From the NCBI RefSeq assembly GCF_900021165.1, contig NZ_FCOQ01000006.1, positions 177,501 to 216,146 of the forward strand: 38,646 bases of DNA, in the 5' to 3' direction. Under the pieces are notes generated by a model. The model had not been told where the DNA came from, ran no database searches, and saw only the letters and a list, made by a program, of their open reading frames with translations. A program made the position numbers and the translations under genes. This DNA comes from Paenibacillus phocaeensis (GTDB lineage: Bacteria > Bacillota > Bacilli > Paenibacillales > Paenibacillaceae). The first letter of the stretch is position 1, and each line of letters opens with the position of its first letter. This document shows, piece by piece, positions 17,237-26,762 of this stretch.

Positions 17237-18817
17237 TTACTGCATTCCCGTTGCCGTTACCGTTGCTGATGCTGTTGTTACTGCTTCAGTTACTCTCTCT
17301 GTTGTTACTGCTTCTGTTACTTTCTCTGTTGCCGCTACAGACGTTGCTACATCTGTTGTCACTACTGGCGGCGCTGCTGCTGGTACCGCTACGGACGTCG
17401 CTGCAGCTGCGGTTGCCGCCATCCCCTCTGCCGCTACAGCAGTCAATCCCCCATTCGTCCCTCCGGCAACTTCGACACCTTTAGCTTGCTCGCGTTGAAT
17501 CACGACCCGGATCGTCTGGAACAGGATTTTCAGGTCGAGGAGCAGGGAGTACCTTTTGATGTACATCAAGTCGTATCGGAGCTTGTCGGAGGGTGTGGTC
17601 GCATACCCGGCCATCACTTGAGCATACCCGGTTAACCCCGGCTTCACCATCAGCCGGTAGGTGTAATGCGGCAGCTCCTCCTTGAAGCGGTTAATAAAGA
17701 ACGCTCGCTCCGGACGCGGCCCCACCAGGCTCATCTGTCCAAACAGCACGTTGAACAACTGCGGAAGCTCATCGATGCGGGTGGCGCGAATCCACTGCCC
17801 CAGCCGGGTCACCCGCACATCATTGCGTCCGGCCAGAACTGGCCCGGTCCCCGCTTCAGCTTCGTTCACCATACTGCGGAACTTGTACAGCGGGAACGGT
17901 TTTTCTTGCAAACCGATGCGTTCCTGGACGTACAATGCCTTCCCCCGGGACGTCAACGGGATCACGAGGAACATCGCCAACATCACAGGGGATGCCGCTA
18001 GCAGCAAAACCGAAGATACCGCAAGGTCAAAGAGACGCTTGAACAGGCGCTCCGGCAGCGTCAACTGCGGCGGCATAAGCGAGTAAACAAGCAAATCGCC
18101 AATTTGCTGCGGCTCGGCGTCGGCCAGATACAGCTCGTAAAAGTCAGGGACCATGACCACCTCGATATTCCTCCGCCCGGCGGCCCGGGCCCACTCCGCT
18201 TTCGTCCCGGGAGCTAGCCCCGGCCCGATGAGCAGCGTCTCCATCCCATCCCAGACCTGATCCGGCAACGTTTCGCCTGCCTGACAGCGGTCCACCCGTA
18301 CAATTCGCTCGACGCGAAACCACGGCTGGCCTTGCTCCAGCAGGCTGTGCAGCGCTTCGTCGCCGGGCGCTTCACCGTTGATGACGGCTAACGTTCTTTT
18401 GCGGCTGAACCCCTTGCTCTGGATAAAAAACAACAATAGACGGAGTGCGAACGACAGCATCAGTTGGGCCGCAAAAGCAAGAAGCAGCAGCCTCGGGGTC
18501 AAGCTAAACTGCTTGCTTGCATAACCGAACACGATGAGCTCGGCTGCAACGAACAGCTGCGCCAGCAGCAAATTCCACAGAAATTGCGCCGGCTTCCGCC
18601 GTCCGGCCAAATCGTACAGGTTAAAAAAGTAATAGGTCATCACCGTAAACAGCCCCAGCCACGGAGCGCTGCGTAACGGAGCATCCCCCAGCAAGGCAGG
18701 CGAGCTCCAGCTCCCCTGCAGCAGCCCGGCTGCGAACCGGTAGCTGGTATAAATGATCAGCAGATCAAGCAGAAGAAGGACCGCCTTCATTCCGTTATTT
18801 CGGTACAGCTTGATCAT
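17237..18817 (-). CDS. Polyprenyl glycosylphosphotransferase (initiating sugar transferase, WbaP/PglC superfamily)
   Basis: About 526 residues. Transmembrane helices fill the N-terminal third, then comes a CoA-binding-like middle domain, then the bacterial sugar transferase domain. That domain starts at RLFKRLFDLAVSSVLLLAASP and includes LYKFRSMVNEAE, RVTRLGQWIRATRIDELPQ, GQMSLVGPRPER and PGLTGYAQV. It transfers a sugar-1-phosphate to undecaprenyl phosphate, the first membrane step of polymer synthesis. ATG 18817 is preceded by GGGGGAGG; the start overlaps the upstream GT4 gene by 23 bp. After the family's usual end (IQREQAKGVEV) there is an unusual tail of about 75 residues rich in Ala, Thr and Val, containing a tandem nine-residue repeat. 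It is the last gene of the operon. Confidence 0.93.
   Translation of the reverse strand: MIKLYRNNGMKAVLLLLDLLIIYTSYRFAAGLLQGSWSSPALLGDAPLRSAPWLGLFTVMTYYFFNLYDLAGRRKPAQFLWNLLLAQLFVAAELIVFGYASKQFSLTPRLLLLAFAAQLMLSFALRLLLFFIQSKGFSRKRTLAVINGEAPGDEALHSLLEQGQPWFRVERIVRVDRCQAGETLPDQVWDGMETLLIGPGLAPGTKAEWARAAGRRNIEVVMVPDFYELYLADAEPQQIGDLLVYSLMPPQLTLPERLFKRLFDLAVSSVLLLAASPVMLAMFLVIPLTSRGKALYVQERIGLQEKPFPLYKFRSMVNEAEAGTGPVLAGRNDVRVTRLGQWIRATRIDELPQLFNVLFGQMSLVGPRPERAFFINRFKEELPHYTYRLMVKPGLTGYAQVMAGYATTPSDKLRYDLMYIKRYSLLLDLKILFQTIRVVIQREQAKGVEVAGGTNGGLTAVAAEGMAATAAAATSVAVPAAAPPVVTTDVATSVAATEKVTEAVTTERVTEAVTTASATVTATGMQ
17277..17330. repeat. 27-bp direct tandem repeat inside the sugar-transferase tail
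   Basis: Two adjacent 27-bp copies (17277-17303 and 17304-17330) differ at two positions. Both begin GTTACTGCTTC and end CTCTGTT on the plus strand. On the coding strand each adds nine residues (TEKVTEAVT and TERVTEAVT), so the repeat is in frame. Confidence 0.85.
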
Positions 18818-20009
18818 AAGCTCCTCCCCCTTCCGCACCCTTCAGGTGCGGTTGATCCTTCCGAGCCTCCGTGCGCTCGAACAATCCCAAATCCGCGTAG
18901 ATCGCCGACACATCACGGCGAATCCGGTCCAAATCGTACAGCCCCGCCAATTTGCGGCTGTATTCGCCCATGCGCTGCCGCAGCCCGGCGTCCTGGTGCA
19001 GGCGCTCTAGCGCGGCGGCGGCGGCCGGCACGTCCCCGACCGGAACGAGGTACCCGTTACGTCCGGGGACAACCAGGTCACGGCTGCCCCGCACCGCCGT
19101 AGCCAGCAGCGGCTTGCCGGCCGCCAGCCCCTCCAGCAGCGCCTTCGGCAAGCCCTCCCGCCGGGACAGGAGCGCCACGACGTCGACGGCCTGCAGCAGT
19201 TGCGGCACATCGCGGCGGTAACCGAGAAAGCGCACGGCCTGAGCTATTCCGTGCTCCGCGGCCAATTGCCGGCAACGCGTTTCCTCCGGCCCGGCCCCGG
19301 CCAGCAGCAGCACGGCAGGAACGCCCCGGCGGCGCAGCTCGCCGATTGCCCGTATCAGTTGCGCTTGATTTTTATTGCGGTTCAGCTCAGCGATGCAAAG
19401 CACGGCAAGGTCGTCCGGAGCCAAGCTCAGATCGCGGCGCAGTCGCTGGCATGCTACATCCTCGTGACCCGCATGCAAGGGCAGATCGACGCCAACCCCC
19501 GGGACATAAACCGATCGACCACGCCCCGGAAAAGCAGCCGCCCGCCGTTCATCCTCCCGGTTGATCGTGACAAGCACATCGGTCCACCGCGAAACCAGCC
19601 GCTCCAGCGGATAATACAACAACCAGTTAAGCCAAGGCGCTCCGGTGTAAAAATGGAACCCGTGCGCGGTATATACTACTTTAGGATACGGTCGACCCGC
19701 CAGTCGGGCAGCCAGCCGCGAGACTACGCTGGCATTCGGCGTATGGACATGAATCAGGTCATACCGCTCCCGCTTCAGCCAGCCGACCAGTTCCCGCAGG
19801 GCCCGAAGATTGCCCGGCGCCAGCGGATTGCGGCTAAACGGCAGGTCCCGGCATTCGAACCCGGCGGCGTCCACCTCCTCCCGGCCGCGATCCGGGGCGG
19901 CGTAGGCATGGACCGCAAACCCGGCGTCCCGCAGGTCGCTCATAAAGGGCAAATGGAACGCCGCTAAATGGGCATAGACGGTGGCGATATAGGCTGCTTT
20001 TCGCTTCAT
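18795..20009 (-). CDS. Glycosyltransferase family 4
   Basis: A 404-residue GT-B enzyme. The N-terminal acceptor domain opens with AAYIATVYAHLAAFHLPFM and includes DLIHVHTPNASVVSRLAAR and VVYTAHGFHFY. The C-terminal donor domain contains CIAELNRNKNQAQLIRAI and the GT4 nucleotide-sugar motif SRREGLPKALLEGLAAGKP, with the usual E-x7-E spacing, followed by GRNGYLVPVGD. It resembles EpsD-like transferases and probably adds a sugar to the lipid-linked repeat unit. ATG overlaps the stop of the upstream GT gene as ATGA, and its own 3' end overlaps the glycosylphosphotransferase start. Donor and acceptor sugars are not known. Confidence 0.92.
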   Translation of the reverse strand: MKRKAAYIATVYAHLAAFHLPFMSDLRDAGFAVHAYAAPDRGREEVDAAGFECRDLPFSRNPLAPGNLRALRELVGWLKRERYDLIHVHTPNASVVSRLAARLAGRPYPKVVYTAHGFHFYTGAPWLNWLLYYPLERLVSRWTDVLVTINREDERRAAAFPGRGRSVYVPGVGVDLPLHAGHEDVACQRLRRDLSLAPDDLAVLCIAELNRNKNQAQLIRAIGELRRRGVPAVLLLAGAGPEETRCRQLAAEHGIAQAVRFLGYRRDVPQLLQAVDVVALLSRREGLPKALLEGLAAGKPLLATAVRGSRDLVVPGRNGYLVPVGDVPAAAAALERLHQDAGLRQRMGEYSRKLAGLYDLDRIRRDVSAIYADLGLFERTEARKDQPHLKGAEGGGAYDQAVPK

Positions 20010-21292
20010 CCCTCATGCGCCTCCTTGATCAGCGCTCGTGCGGGCGGCAGCTTGCAGCCGGACGCCTGCTCGTAGAGCTCAATCCACTTCCCGGCAACGC
20101 GGGAAATGGCATAGTTCGCCGCGGCATGCTCCCGCCCGCACTGCCCCATGGCCCGTCGTTCCTCGGGCGGCAGGGCCATCACCCGCTCCATGGCGCGGGC
20201 CAGCGCGGCCGGTTCCTCTGCCGGCACGAGGTAACCATTCACGCCGTCCAGGACAACTTCGGCATTGCCGCCCACTGCGGTTGCGACGATCGGCAGCCGG
20301 CCGGCGCAGGCCTCGAGCAGCACGATCGGCAAACCTTCCCATTTTGAGGAGAGCACAAACCCGTCTGCAGCGTGAAGCAGTGCCGGCATATCCGTGCGGA
20401 TGCCGAGGAAGCGTATGCTACCCGACAACCTCAGCTCTTCCGCTTGCCGCTCGATCTGCGACCGTTCCGGCCCGATGCCGGCGATCCACAACATGCTGTC
20501 CGGGAAGCTCTGCCGCGCTTCGGCAAAAGCGAGCAGCATGGCAGGGTAATCCTTCTCCGGGACGAAACGACCCGCAGCCAGCCAAACGAATGGCTCCTGC
20601 CTCGGAACCAACGCTTCTTTTGCCGCCGTCTTTGAACCCGTGCAGTGTTCCGTCTCCGCGTTGTGCCCTTCGCCTTCCACTTCGCCCCCGGCGTCGCATC
20701 CCTCTCGCTCGCTCCCGGCTCCTCCATCTCCTCCAGCTCCCAGTTCGGCCCGCAGCTGCCTGCGCCCCTGCCCATCTCCGCCAAAGCGGCCAAGATCTAT
20801 TCCGTTCTCCATCAACCGGATTTTACGGGCAGGAGCAATCCTGCGCTCGGTATATCTGCGCACCGCTTCCCGGCTGACGTTGGTCAGCAGGTCTCCAAGC
20901 GGATCGGTTAGCCGGTACAGCATCTCTCGCCGCCAGCCTCCCTCGTTGACGTTGTGGGCGGTGCAGACCAAGTAGGGGATGCGCACAAACAACCGCGTGA
21001 TGCGAGCCAAAATATTCGCATGCACCAGATGGCTGTGAACCACATCGGGCCGCATCCGCCGAATCAGGCCGGCCAGGCGAACAATCGCCCGGGGATCCGG
21101 CACGCCTTTTTTCATGCCAAGGCTAACCACGTCGACTCCCAGCTCCTTAAGCTCCTCCAAATAGGCAACAGGCGGGATCATCGTCGCCAAAGCGACCTCG
21201 CAGTTTCTCGCCCTCAGCTCGCGGCACAGCAGCAGAACCTGGTTTTCCGCCCCCGCGTAATCAAATCCGGTGATCAAAAACAAGAGCTTCAC
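20006..21292 (-). CDS. Glycosyltransferase family 4 with interdomain low-complexity insert
   Basis: A 428-residue GT-B enzyme. The acceptor domain begins MKLLFLITGFDYAGAENQVL and contains RPDVVHSHLVHANILAR and LVCTAHNVNEGG. The donor domain contains WLAAGRFVPEKDYPAML and the GT4 motif SSKWEGLPIVLLEACAGRLP, then VNGYLVPAEE. Residues about 185-229, between the two Rossmann domains, are a Gly/Glu/Ala-rich insert that relatives would not be expected to carry. The gene overlaps the 3' end of the upstream Wzy-like gene by 32 bp. Likely role: one glycosyl addition during repeat-unit assembly at the inner membrane face. Sugar specificity is unknown. Confidence 0.92.
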   Translation of the reverse strand: MKLLFLITGFDYAGAENQVLLLCRELRARNCEVALATMIPPVAYLEELKELGVDVVSLGMKKGVPDPRAIVRLAGLIRRMRPDVVHSHLVHANILARITRLFVRIPYLVCTAHNVNEGGWRREMLYRLTDPLGDLLTNVSREAVRRYTERRIAPARKIRLMENGIDLGRFGGDGQGRRQLRAELGAGGDGGAGSEREGCDAGGEVEGEGHNAETEHCTGSKTAAKEALVPRQEPFVWLAAGRFVPEKDYPAMLLAFAEARQSFPDSMLWIAGIGPERSQIERQAEELRLSGSIRFLGIRTDMPALLHAADGFVLSSKWEGLPIVLLEACAGRLPIVATAVGGNAEVVLDGVNGYLVPAEEPAALARAMERVMALPPEERRAMGQCGREHAAANYAISRVAGKWIELYEQASGCKLPPARALIKEAHEG

Positions 21293-22547
21293 GTCGAATC
21301 TCCACTCCTTCCCGTTGCTTTACCGGCAGCAGCGCCAATGCGGTCATCGCCATCACCACATACTCATAGTTGTAGCCGAAGTCCCCGCTGACCAGGGCGT
21401 ATCCGATCGACTGCACCAGCAGAATGGCCAGCACCGGTGTCCTCTGGTATGCGGCCCATAAGGAGAACAGCACGGCGAAGGACCATAACGTCAACCCTGC
21501 AAATCCTCCTTCCGCGGCAATCTCCAACACCAAATTATGCGGAAAATCCCGGGCCAAGGGCGGGGTGACGCTGCCTAGCCCGGCGCCGAGAAAGGGAGCG
21601 GATTCCAGCTTCTCCAGAGCCCTCGTCTGCAGGTCCAATCGACCGATGTAGTTATCGTCGCCCTGCAACTGGTTTCGGTCGAACAGGACCATGAACCGGC
21701 TGCTCTCCACCCATTCCGCCAGCCGCTCCGCATAAGCCGATACAACCCCGCCTGCAATAATCCCCAGGAACAGCAGGGGCACAGCCAGGCGCGACAGCCT
21801 CCCCAGCTTCCGCTCTCGGAATTTGCGGATCAACCAGATGCCGAAATAAAGCGCATTGGCGAGCAAAAAGGCCGCCAGCGGCCCGCGCGATTGCGTAGCC
21901 AAAGCCGAAGCCAGCGCGGCTCCCAGCGACAGAAGCCGAACCGGCAGCGGAATCCGCGGAGCCCATAGACAGATCGTTGCCGTAATCAGCGAGGTCCGGG
22001 CGTTAAAGATCGGGTTCCCGCCAGGCAGCGTCAACCGGCCCGGATATTCCTGGTTATACTCGCCCATCAACAGATGCAGCACCGCGTAGGCCAAGCCCGC
22101 CCAAGCTACTACGGTCCAGGAAAATCGGCCGTATTTTCGATAAACAAGGTAGACATAAAGCGCCGGAACAACTCCGTGGGCCAACAAAATCATTTCTTTC
22201 ATGAGCCCGTTTGATTCGGCAGGGGCCCAGGTCAGCGAAATCAAGACATAAACGAGAAATGCCCCCCATAACCAGATTCCCTGGTCCCGCAGCGTCTCCA
22301 GAACGATCGACGGCTTAAGCAGCAAAGCAACGCCCACGGGCATCAGCGGCACACCGATTAACAGGATTAACGATTCACCGGGAACGACTAATTTATAGAA
22401 ATAAGCAAAGAAATCGAAGTAGATGCAAAACGCAAACAGGTAGGCGGCATCCACCTTCATTTTGAAGGACCACAAGCATTGGAGCATAAAAAATATGACA
22501 GCCGCGGCGAGCAACGCCATCCACAGCAGGGAGATCTCCGCCATCAT
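21261..22547 (-). CDS. O-antigen ligase/polymerase-like polytopic membrane protein (Wzy-type)
   Basis: A 428-residue protein with ten or more predicted hydrophobic helices. It has a long extracellular loop before the C-terminal helices, including NPIFNARTS, FDRNQLQGDDNYIGRLDLQTR and FLGAGLGSVTPPLARDFPHNLVLEIAAEGG. The GAGLGS ... HNLVLEIAAEGG pattern is typical of the Wzy_C/O-antigen ligase family. As the only such protein in the locus, it is the best candidate for the polymerase that joins flipped repeat units. Start ATG 22547 overlaps the upstream GT stop (ATGATG context). Family members have low sequence identity, so polymerase versus ligase activity is inferred from context. Confidence 0.87.
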   Translation of the reverse strand: MMAEISLLWMALLAAAVIFFMLQCLWSFKMKVDAAYLFAFCIYFDFFAYFYKLVVPGESLILLIGVPLMPVGVALLLKPSIVLETLRDQGIWLWGAFLVYVLISLTWAPAESNGLMKEMILLAHGVVPALYVYLVYRKYGRFSWTVVAWAGLAYAVLHLLMGEYNQEYPGRLTLPGGNPIFNARTSLITATICLWAPRIPLPVRLLSLGAALASALATQSRGPLAAFLLANALYFGIWLIRKFRERKLGRLSRLAVPLLFLGIIAGGVVSAYAERLAEWVESSRFMVLFDRNQLQGDDNYIGRLDLQTRALEKLESAPFLGAGLGSVTPPLARDFPHNLVLEIAAEGGFAGLTLWSFAVLFSLWAAYQRTPVLAILLVQSIGYALVSGDFGYNYEYVVMAMTALALLPVKQREGVEIRREALVFDHRI

Positions 22548-23815
22548 CCGTTCCCTCTATCCCGCAACCCGGCAACCTGCTGCATGTAAGCCACCCTCGC
22601 CGCCTCCTTAACGGTTACGTCCAAGTGACGGACCTGCTCCCGCTTCACCCGCCGCCCTCGCCACTCGCGGGCAAAACGCTCGATTGCGGAGAGATGGCGT
22701 ACCGTGTTCCCAGGTTCAGGCGGAAGTTGGAGGAAGAACGGGACCGGCTCCGGAAAATCCGTCTCGCGGTAAGCGGCGATGACCGGCAAGCCGTTGGCCA
22801 AATACTCGCGCACCTTCAGCGGCGAAGCCTCTTCCATGCCCTTTCGATACAGCGCCAGCGTGCCGATGGCGATATCGGCCCGGTCGAGCAGCGGCTGATA
22901 TCGATCACGCGTCAACTGGCCGTGAAAAGCCATGTTTGCCGGCGCTTGCAGTCCGAACGCCGCCAGCTCGCCGCGCTCCGGCCCGATGAGGTCAAACCGC
23001 CAATCCGGCTTCACCGCGGCCAGTCGGGCGATCTCATCGAGACCCTGCCAGGCCTGGCCCGGCGAGCTGATAAACACGAAGCGGACCGCCTCTTCGTCCC
23101 TAGGCGGAGCCATAGCGGCCAAAGCCGCCGAAACAGACGAAGCCTTCGCATCCCTAGCGACCGGCGGCGCTGTCGCTGATACGGACGCTGACGCTACCGA
23201 AGCTGAAGCCGAGGCTCCCCCCGGTTCGGCCCCCTCACGGGCCGCCGCCCCCTCTCTCCCTTCGTATCCCGCCACAAACTGATCCAACGGGATACCGTTG
23301 CCAATGACCACGCCGCTCTTGGCATACCGTCGGAAACTCTCCGCTTCCGCCAGTTCGCCGCTGACGAACACGTAACCTCCGGCAGCTTGCAGAACCCGGC
23401 GTCGCGTCAACAGGTGGTAAATGCGGCGAAGCCTGAGTCGCCCCCCTTCCAGAGCCAGCTCCGCCACGTCGTTTGTGTTGATCTCCAGCACGGACGGGTA
23501 ATCGCGGAGCAGGCGGGGCAGGGAAGGATAATACAAATCGAAGCGGTGGTAAATGACGTCCGGCTCCCAAGCCCGCACCTGAGCAGTCAGCGCTTGAAAG
23601 CGGGGAGTCCGGCCCAACCGGCCGCGATACGTCTCACGGTAGACGGGCAGCCCGCCGGTTTCCGCCTCCGTCCATATGGCGGCAGTCCCGCGGCTGAACA
23701 GGAACAGGGCCGGCTCATGGCCCAACGCTTGCCAGGTTCGCGCTTGGCTGATGATTTTTTTGAACACACCGCTCTCCGGCCCTTCATTCCAGTGGATCAG
23801 ATAGGCGATTTTCAC
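22544..23815 (-). CDS. Glycosyltransferase (GT4-like) with Ala/Ser-rich insert
   Basis: A 423-residue protein. The N-terminal domain has MKIAYLIHWNEGPESGVFKK, DVIYHRFDLYYPSLPRLLRD and VLEINTNDVAELAL. The C-terminal domain has FVFISSPGQAWQGLDEIARL, WRFDLIGPE and PLKVREYLANGLPVIAAY, a GT4-like donor-site region. Between them, residues about 184-241 form a low-complexity insert of Ala, Ser, Glu and Val. The start overlaps the upstream gene stop by 4 bp, so translation is coupled. It is predicted to act in repeat-unit assembly at the cytoplasmic face. Confidence 0.87.
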   Translation of the reverse strand: MKIAYLIHWNEGPESGVFKKIISQARTWQALGHEPALFLFSRGTAAIWTEAETGGLPVYRETYRGRLGRTPRFQALTAQVRAWEPDVIYHRFDLYYPSLPRLLRDYPSVLEINTNDVAELALEGGRLRLRRIYHLLTRRRVLQAAGGYVFVSGELAEAESFRRYAKSGVVIGNGIPLDQFVAGYEGREGAAAREGAEPGGASASASVASASVSATAPPVARDAKASSVSAALAAMAPPRDEEAVRFVFISSPGQAWQGLDEIARLAAVKPDWRFDLIGPERGELAAFGLQAPANMAFHGQLTRDRYQPLLDRADIAIGTLALYRKGMEEASPLKVREYLANGLPVIAAYRETDFPEPVPFFLQLPPEPGNTVRHLSAIERFAREWRGRRVKREQVRHLDVTVKEAARVAYMQQVAGLRDRGNG

Positions 23816-25281
23816 ACATTCTCCCCCTTCCGGCTGAGTGGTCCCAGCAGCTCCAGCACCAGCTTGCGGTATAAGGACCGGTCCGATGCTTTCACGAGCT
23901 GGCTGTTATGCCACAGCATCGTGAAGTCGCCGTGATGCTTCCGGCATTGCAGGTACAGCCGGCGGATCGTTTCGTAGGCTTGTTCGGGGCTGAGCCCCAT
24001 ATATTCCGGATGAAGGACCGTCTGGTCCATGACGATTAACGGACGCTCGCGCAGCTTCAGCTCCCGCCGGGTCTTCAGGTTAAACACCGGATATTCATAG
24101 CAAACGCCGCTGCGGAAGCCAGCCTGGTCCGCATAGCTGAGCGTACTGTCGTAATCCAGGCCGGCGTCCTCCCAGAATTGCCAAGTATCCGGCGCTCGCC
24201 AGCGTAAATAATGCTGCCGTCCGCCCCATACCGTCTGGCTAATCCCGTTGGCTTCGGCGACCTCCCGCAGCTTCTCGTATTGCCGGCGGATGCGCGCAGG
24301 GTTCAGAAACGTATGATAACCCGGGTGCAGCCCGATCTCATGCCCCCGCGCATGGATGTCCCGCAGAAGGCGCTGGATCGCGGGATCACCGATGGAATAA
24401 TTGCCGTCCAAACCGGACTTCGCCCGCTGCTCCTCGGTAATGAAATAAAAAGCGCTGCGCAGCCCGGCTTGTTCGCTTAACTCCATCATCCAGGCAAACG
24501 TGTTGTACGGATCCCGATCCAGCGTGCGCCGGGATCGGAGGAGCATGCCTGCTTTTTGGCGGACGGATTCGAAATCGCGGCGACGAACGGCATCCATGAG
24601 AATATCGCGGACCATGCGCAGCCGGCTGCGGCCGTAAACGTAGAACGGATAATCCACATCATGGCTGAGGAAGACGCCCCCCTCCCGCTTTCTTCGCGTC
24701 AATTCCGGCCAGAGCTTGCGCAGCAGCTCCCATAACAGCTCCACATATTCATTGACGATCGGACGGTGCAGGAAGGACTCGCGCCAGGCCAGCGAACGGC
24801 GTCCCGGAAACCGGTCGTGCCGATCCCGCTCCCGGTGGGCCACCTCTTCATACCTTGTCAACATAAACAAGCAGCTGCCAAACACGTCTACTCCCAGGTA
24901 GAAGCCTTCCTCACCCGACTCGTTAAGCGTCTCGACGTAACGGCCGGCGCGGCCCTTTTGACCATAGATGACGGGCAGGGGTTCCTCCTCCGGCCCTCTC
25001 GCCGGCGGCACAAAACGATCTAACGGCAGCTTCGGCAGGGAAGCGCGGGTAAGCCACAACGAATCGGGCGTCTGCAGCAACACGTCCGGCATGCAGAGCC
25101 TGCGGGCCGGGGAACTCTCCCGCTCCTGGAGGGTCTCCGCTGCCGTTGCTAATGTTATTTCGACATGTTCTCCATCCCTGTATGTGATGGTGTAGTCCAA
25201 CCCAAGGAACTCGCCTAGGATGACGCGGTAGATGTACTCTCGTTCGGCGGCCCTTGCTGGAGGTGAATAAATCTTCAACAT
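23812..25281 (-). CDS. Polysaccharide deacetylase-like protein with DUF7033-like N-terminal region
   Basis: About 489 residues. The N-terminal ~200 residues resemble the DUF7033 region that precedes some deacetylase domains (YRVILGEFLGLDYTITY, GFYLGVDVFGSCLFMLTRYEE). The C-terminal NodB-like domain has FLSHDVDYPFYVYGRSRLR (metal-binding Asp pair), GHEIGLHPGYHTFLNPARI (HxxxH) and DSTLSYADQAGFRSGVCYEY. A terminal stretch (FTMLWHNSQLVK) is typical of this subgroup. No signal peptide is present, so it may act in the cytoplasm on a lipid-linked intermediate. ATG 25281 has GAGG 8 nt upstream; a longer frame to 25431 overlaps the flippase gene and is rejected. Confidence 0.82.
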   Translation of the reverse strand: MLKIYSPPARAAEREYIYRVILGEFLGLDYTITYRDGEHVEITLATAAETLQERESSPARRLCMPDVLLQTPDSLWLTRASLPKLPLDRFVPPARGPEEEPLPVIYGQKGRAGRYVETLNESGEEGFYLGVDVFGSCLFMLTRYEEVAHRERDRHDRFPGRRSLAWRESFLHRPIVNEYVELLWELLRKLWPELTRRKREGGVFLSHDVDYPFYVYGRSRLRMVRDILMDAVRRRDFESVRQKAGMLLRSRRTLDRDPYNTFAWMMELSEQAGLRSAFYFITEEQRAKSGLDGNYSIGDPAIQRLLRDIHARGHEIGLHPGYHTFLNPARIRRQYEKLREVAEANGISQTVWGGRQHYLRWRAPDTWQFWEDAGLDYDSTLSYADQAGFRSGVCYEYPVFNLKTRRELKLRERPLIVMDQTVLHPEYMGLSPEQAYETIRRLYLQCRKHHGDFTMLWHNSQLVKASDRSLYRKLVLELLGPLSRKGENV

Positions 25282-25285
25282 CCCG

Positions 25286-26740
25286 TTATCCTCGCTCCTT
25301 GCCCAGTAGTGATCTCTCTGCGGAAGCTTCTGCAGAAGCGACTTCAGAGGTTTCCAGGGAGGCTTCGCCCTCGTTGACTGCCCCCTTGTACTTTCGCACG
25401 GAAAGCCACGACAGTCCGAGATGCAGCGCATACCCGACCGTGGACGCCGCGCTGAACAACCCGATGGCGACCTCCGCTGATTGCTGCGTATGCCAGGCGA
25501 AATACAGGGAGCCCAGAATGAGCACCGACCGAATGATCTCCCGGTACAGATGCAGGTCCTGGCGCTCCATCACATCGATCGTAGAACCCACGGAATTCGC
25601 CACAAACTGGCTCAGATACATGATCGACAAGATGCGGATGAAGCTGCCGGAGCGGGCCCACTCCTCGCCGAATAGGAAGGAGAACATGTAGGGACCCACC
25701 GCAACGATGGCAAAAATGACTAAAGCGCCGAACAGAAAAACGTTGCGAACCGTTTTGCAAAATAAGGGATACAGCCTGTGGGGTTGGTTGATCATGGAGT
25801 CGGCGGATTCCGCCAGGTAGACGTTGCGGACAGAGGTCATAATCAGCGTCATCGGAGATCCGAGTATCCGCTGGCAGAGTGCGAACCACCCCGCGACCTG
25901 CGGGCCGTAGAACGATGCGAGCAGGATGGTTGGCACGTACAGCACAACGCTGTTCAGCAGACCGGCAGCCATCGAGAGGAACGGAAAACGCCGATAGCGG
26001 TAGGCGCTCTCCTTCAAGTCAGCCCAATCCGAAGTGATGGCCTGGCTTTTGACGTCCCGGCGCCAAAGCCTCCACTGCGGCAGCAACCCGCCGAACCGGC
26101 CTATAATATCGCCGATAATCAGCCCCAAGGGGCCCAGGTTGAACAAGCTAAGCCCGATTTGCGAGGACACCTGGCTGAGACTTTGCGTATATTTCGTCCG
26201 GGCGAGCGGTTTGAAGTATTTTTTGCGAATAGACCAGTAGTTCAGGATTTGGTAGAACCCGGCACCGAACAAGCTGACGATAAAGAACAAGTAATAGTGC
26301 GTCAAATAAGACTCGTGCAGCCAAGCCGACAGCGGCTCCTCCAGGATATGAATCCCGATCCCGCTGGCAATGCTGACCCCAATGCAGATGCGAAGGGATA
26401 AGCTCAGCACGTTAGAGGCGGTGCGGTCATCCTCCGGCAGCGTGATGGCATTTTCATAGGAGAAGGAAATCACCATCAGCAAGATCCCGATAATCGACAG
26501 GTACATGGAATACGTCCCATATTCGGTTGGCGAGTAGAGACGCGTCAAAATTGGCAGCGTCGCCATCACGATCAACTGGCTGATCACCGTTCCGCTGGCC
26601 AACACGGCAACATTCCGCAGGAACCCGTCGTTCTTGAGCTTCCGCAGCAAATCGTGCAGGCTTCGGAGCCGCAGCAACTCCTTAAGTTGCCTGAGATCGC
26701 GGATCAATTGGGAGGAGAATTTTCTCATCATGTTTGGCAT
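25286..26740 (-). CDS. Wzx-type polysaccharide flippase (MOP superfamily)
   Basis: A 484-residue integral membrane protein with about twelve hydrophobic segments, starting FLRNVAVLASGTVISQLIVM and the family motif PILTRLYSPTEYGTYSMYLS. It is predicted to flip undecaprenyl-pyrophosphate repeat units across the membrane before Wzy polymerisation. Start ATG 26740 has AAAGGA five bases upstream. The hydrophilic C-terminus (KGAVNEGEASLETSEVASAE and on) is a short Glu/Ala/Ser-rich low-complexity extension. It is separated by 4 bp from the downstream deacetylase gene and 22 bp from the aminotransferase, consistent with one operon. Confidence 0.92.
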   Translation of the reverse strand: MPNMMRKFSSQLIRDLRQLKELLRLRSLHDLLRKLKNDGFLRNVAVLASGTVISQLIVMATLPILTRLYSPTEYGTYSMYLSIIGILLMVISFSYENAITLPEDDRTASNVLSLSLRICIGVSIASGIGIHILEEPLSAWLHESYLTHYYLFFIVSLFGAGFYQILNYWSIRKKYFKPLARTKYTQSLSQVSSQIGLSLFNLGPLGLIIGDIIGRFGGLLPQWRLWRRDVKSQAITSDWADLKESAYRYRRFPFLSMAAGLLNSVVLYVPTILLASFYGPQVAGWFALCQRILGSPMTLIMTSVRNVYLAESADSMINQPHRLYPLFCKTVRNVFLFGALVIFAIVAVGPYMFSFLFGEEWARSGSFIRILSIMYLSQFVANSVGSTIDVMERQDLHLYREIIRSVLILGSLYFAWHTQQSAEVAIGLFSAASTVGYALHLGLSWLSVRKYKGAVNEGEASLETSEVASAEASAERSLLGKERG

Positions 26741-26762
26741 AATCGTCCTTTGAAAAAATAAA

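Noticed and set aside
25282..25431. Fifty-residue N-terminal extension of the DUF7033-like deacetylase
   Set aside because: It would overlap the flippase gene and lacks a ribosome site; ATG 25281 has a well-placed GAGG.
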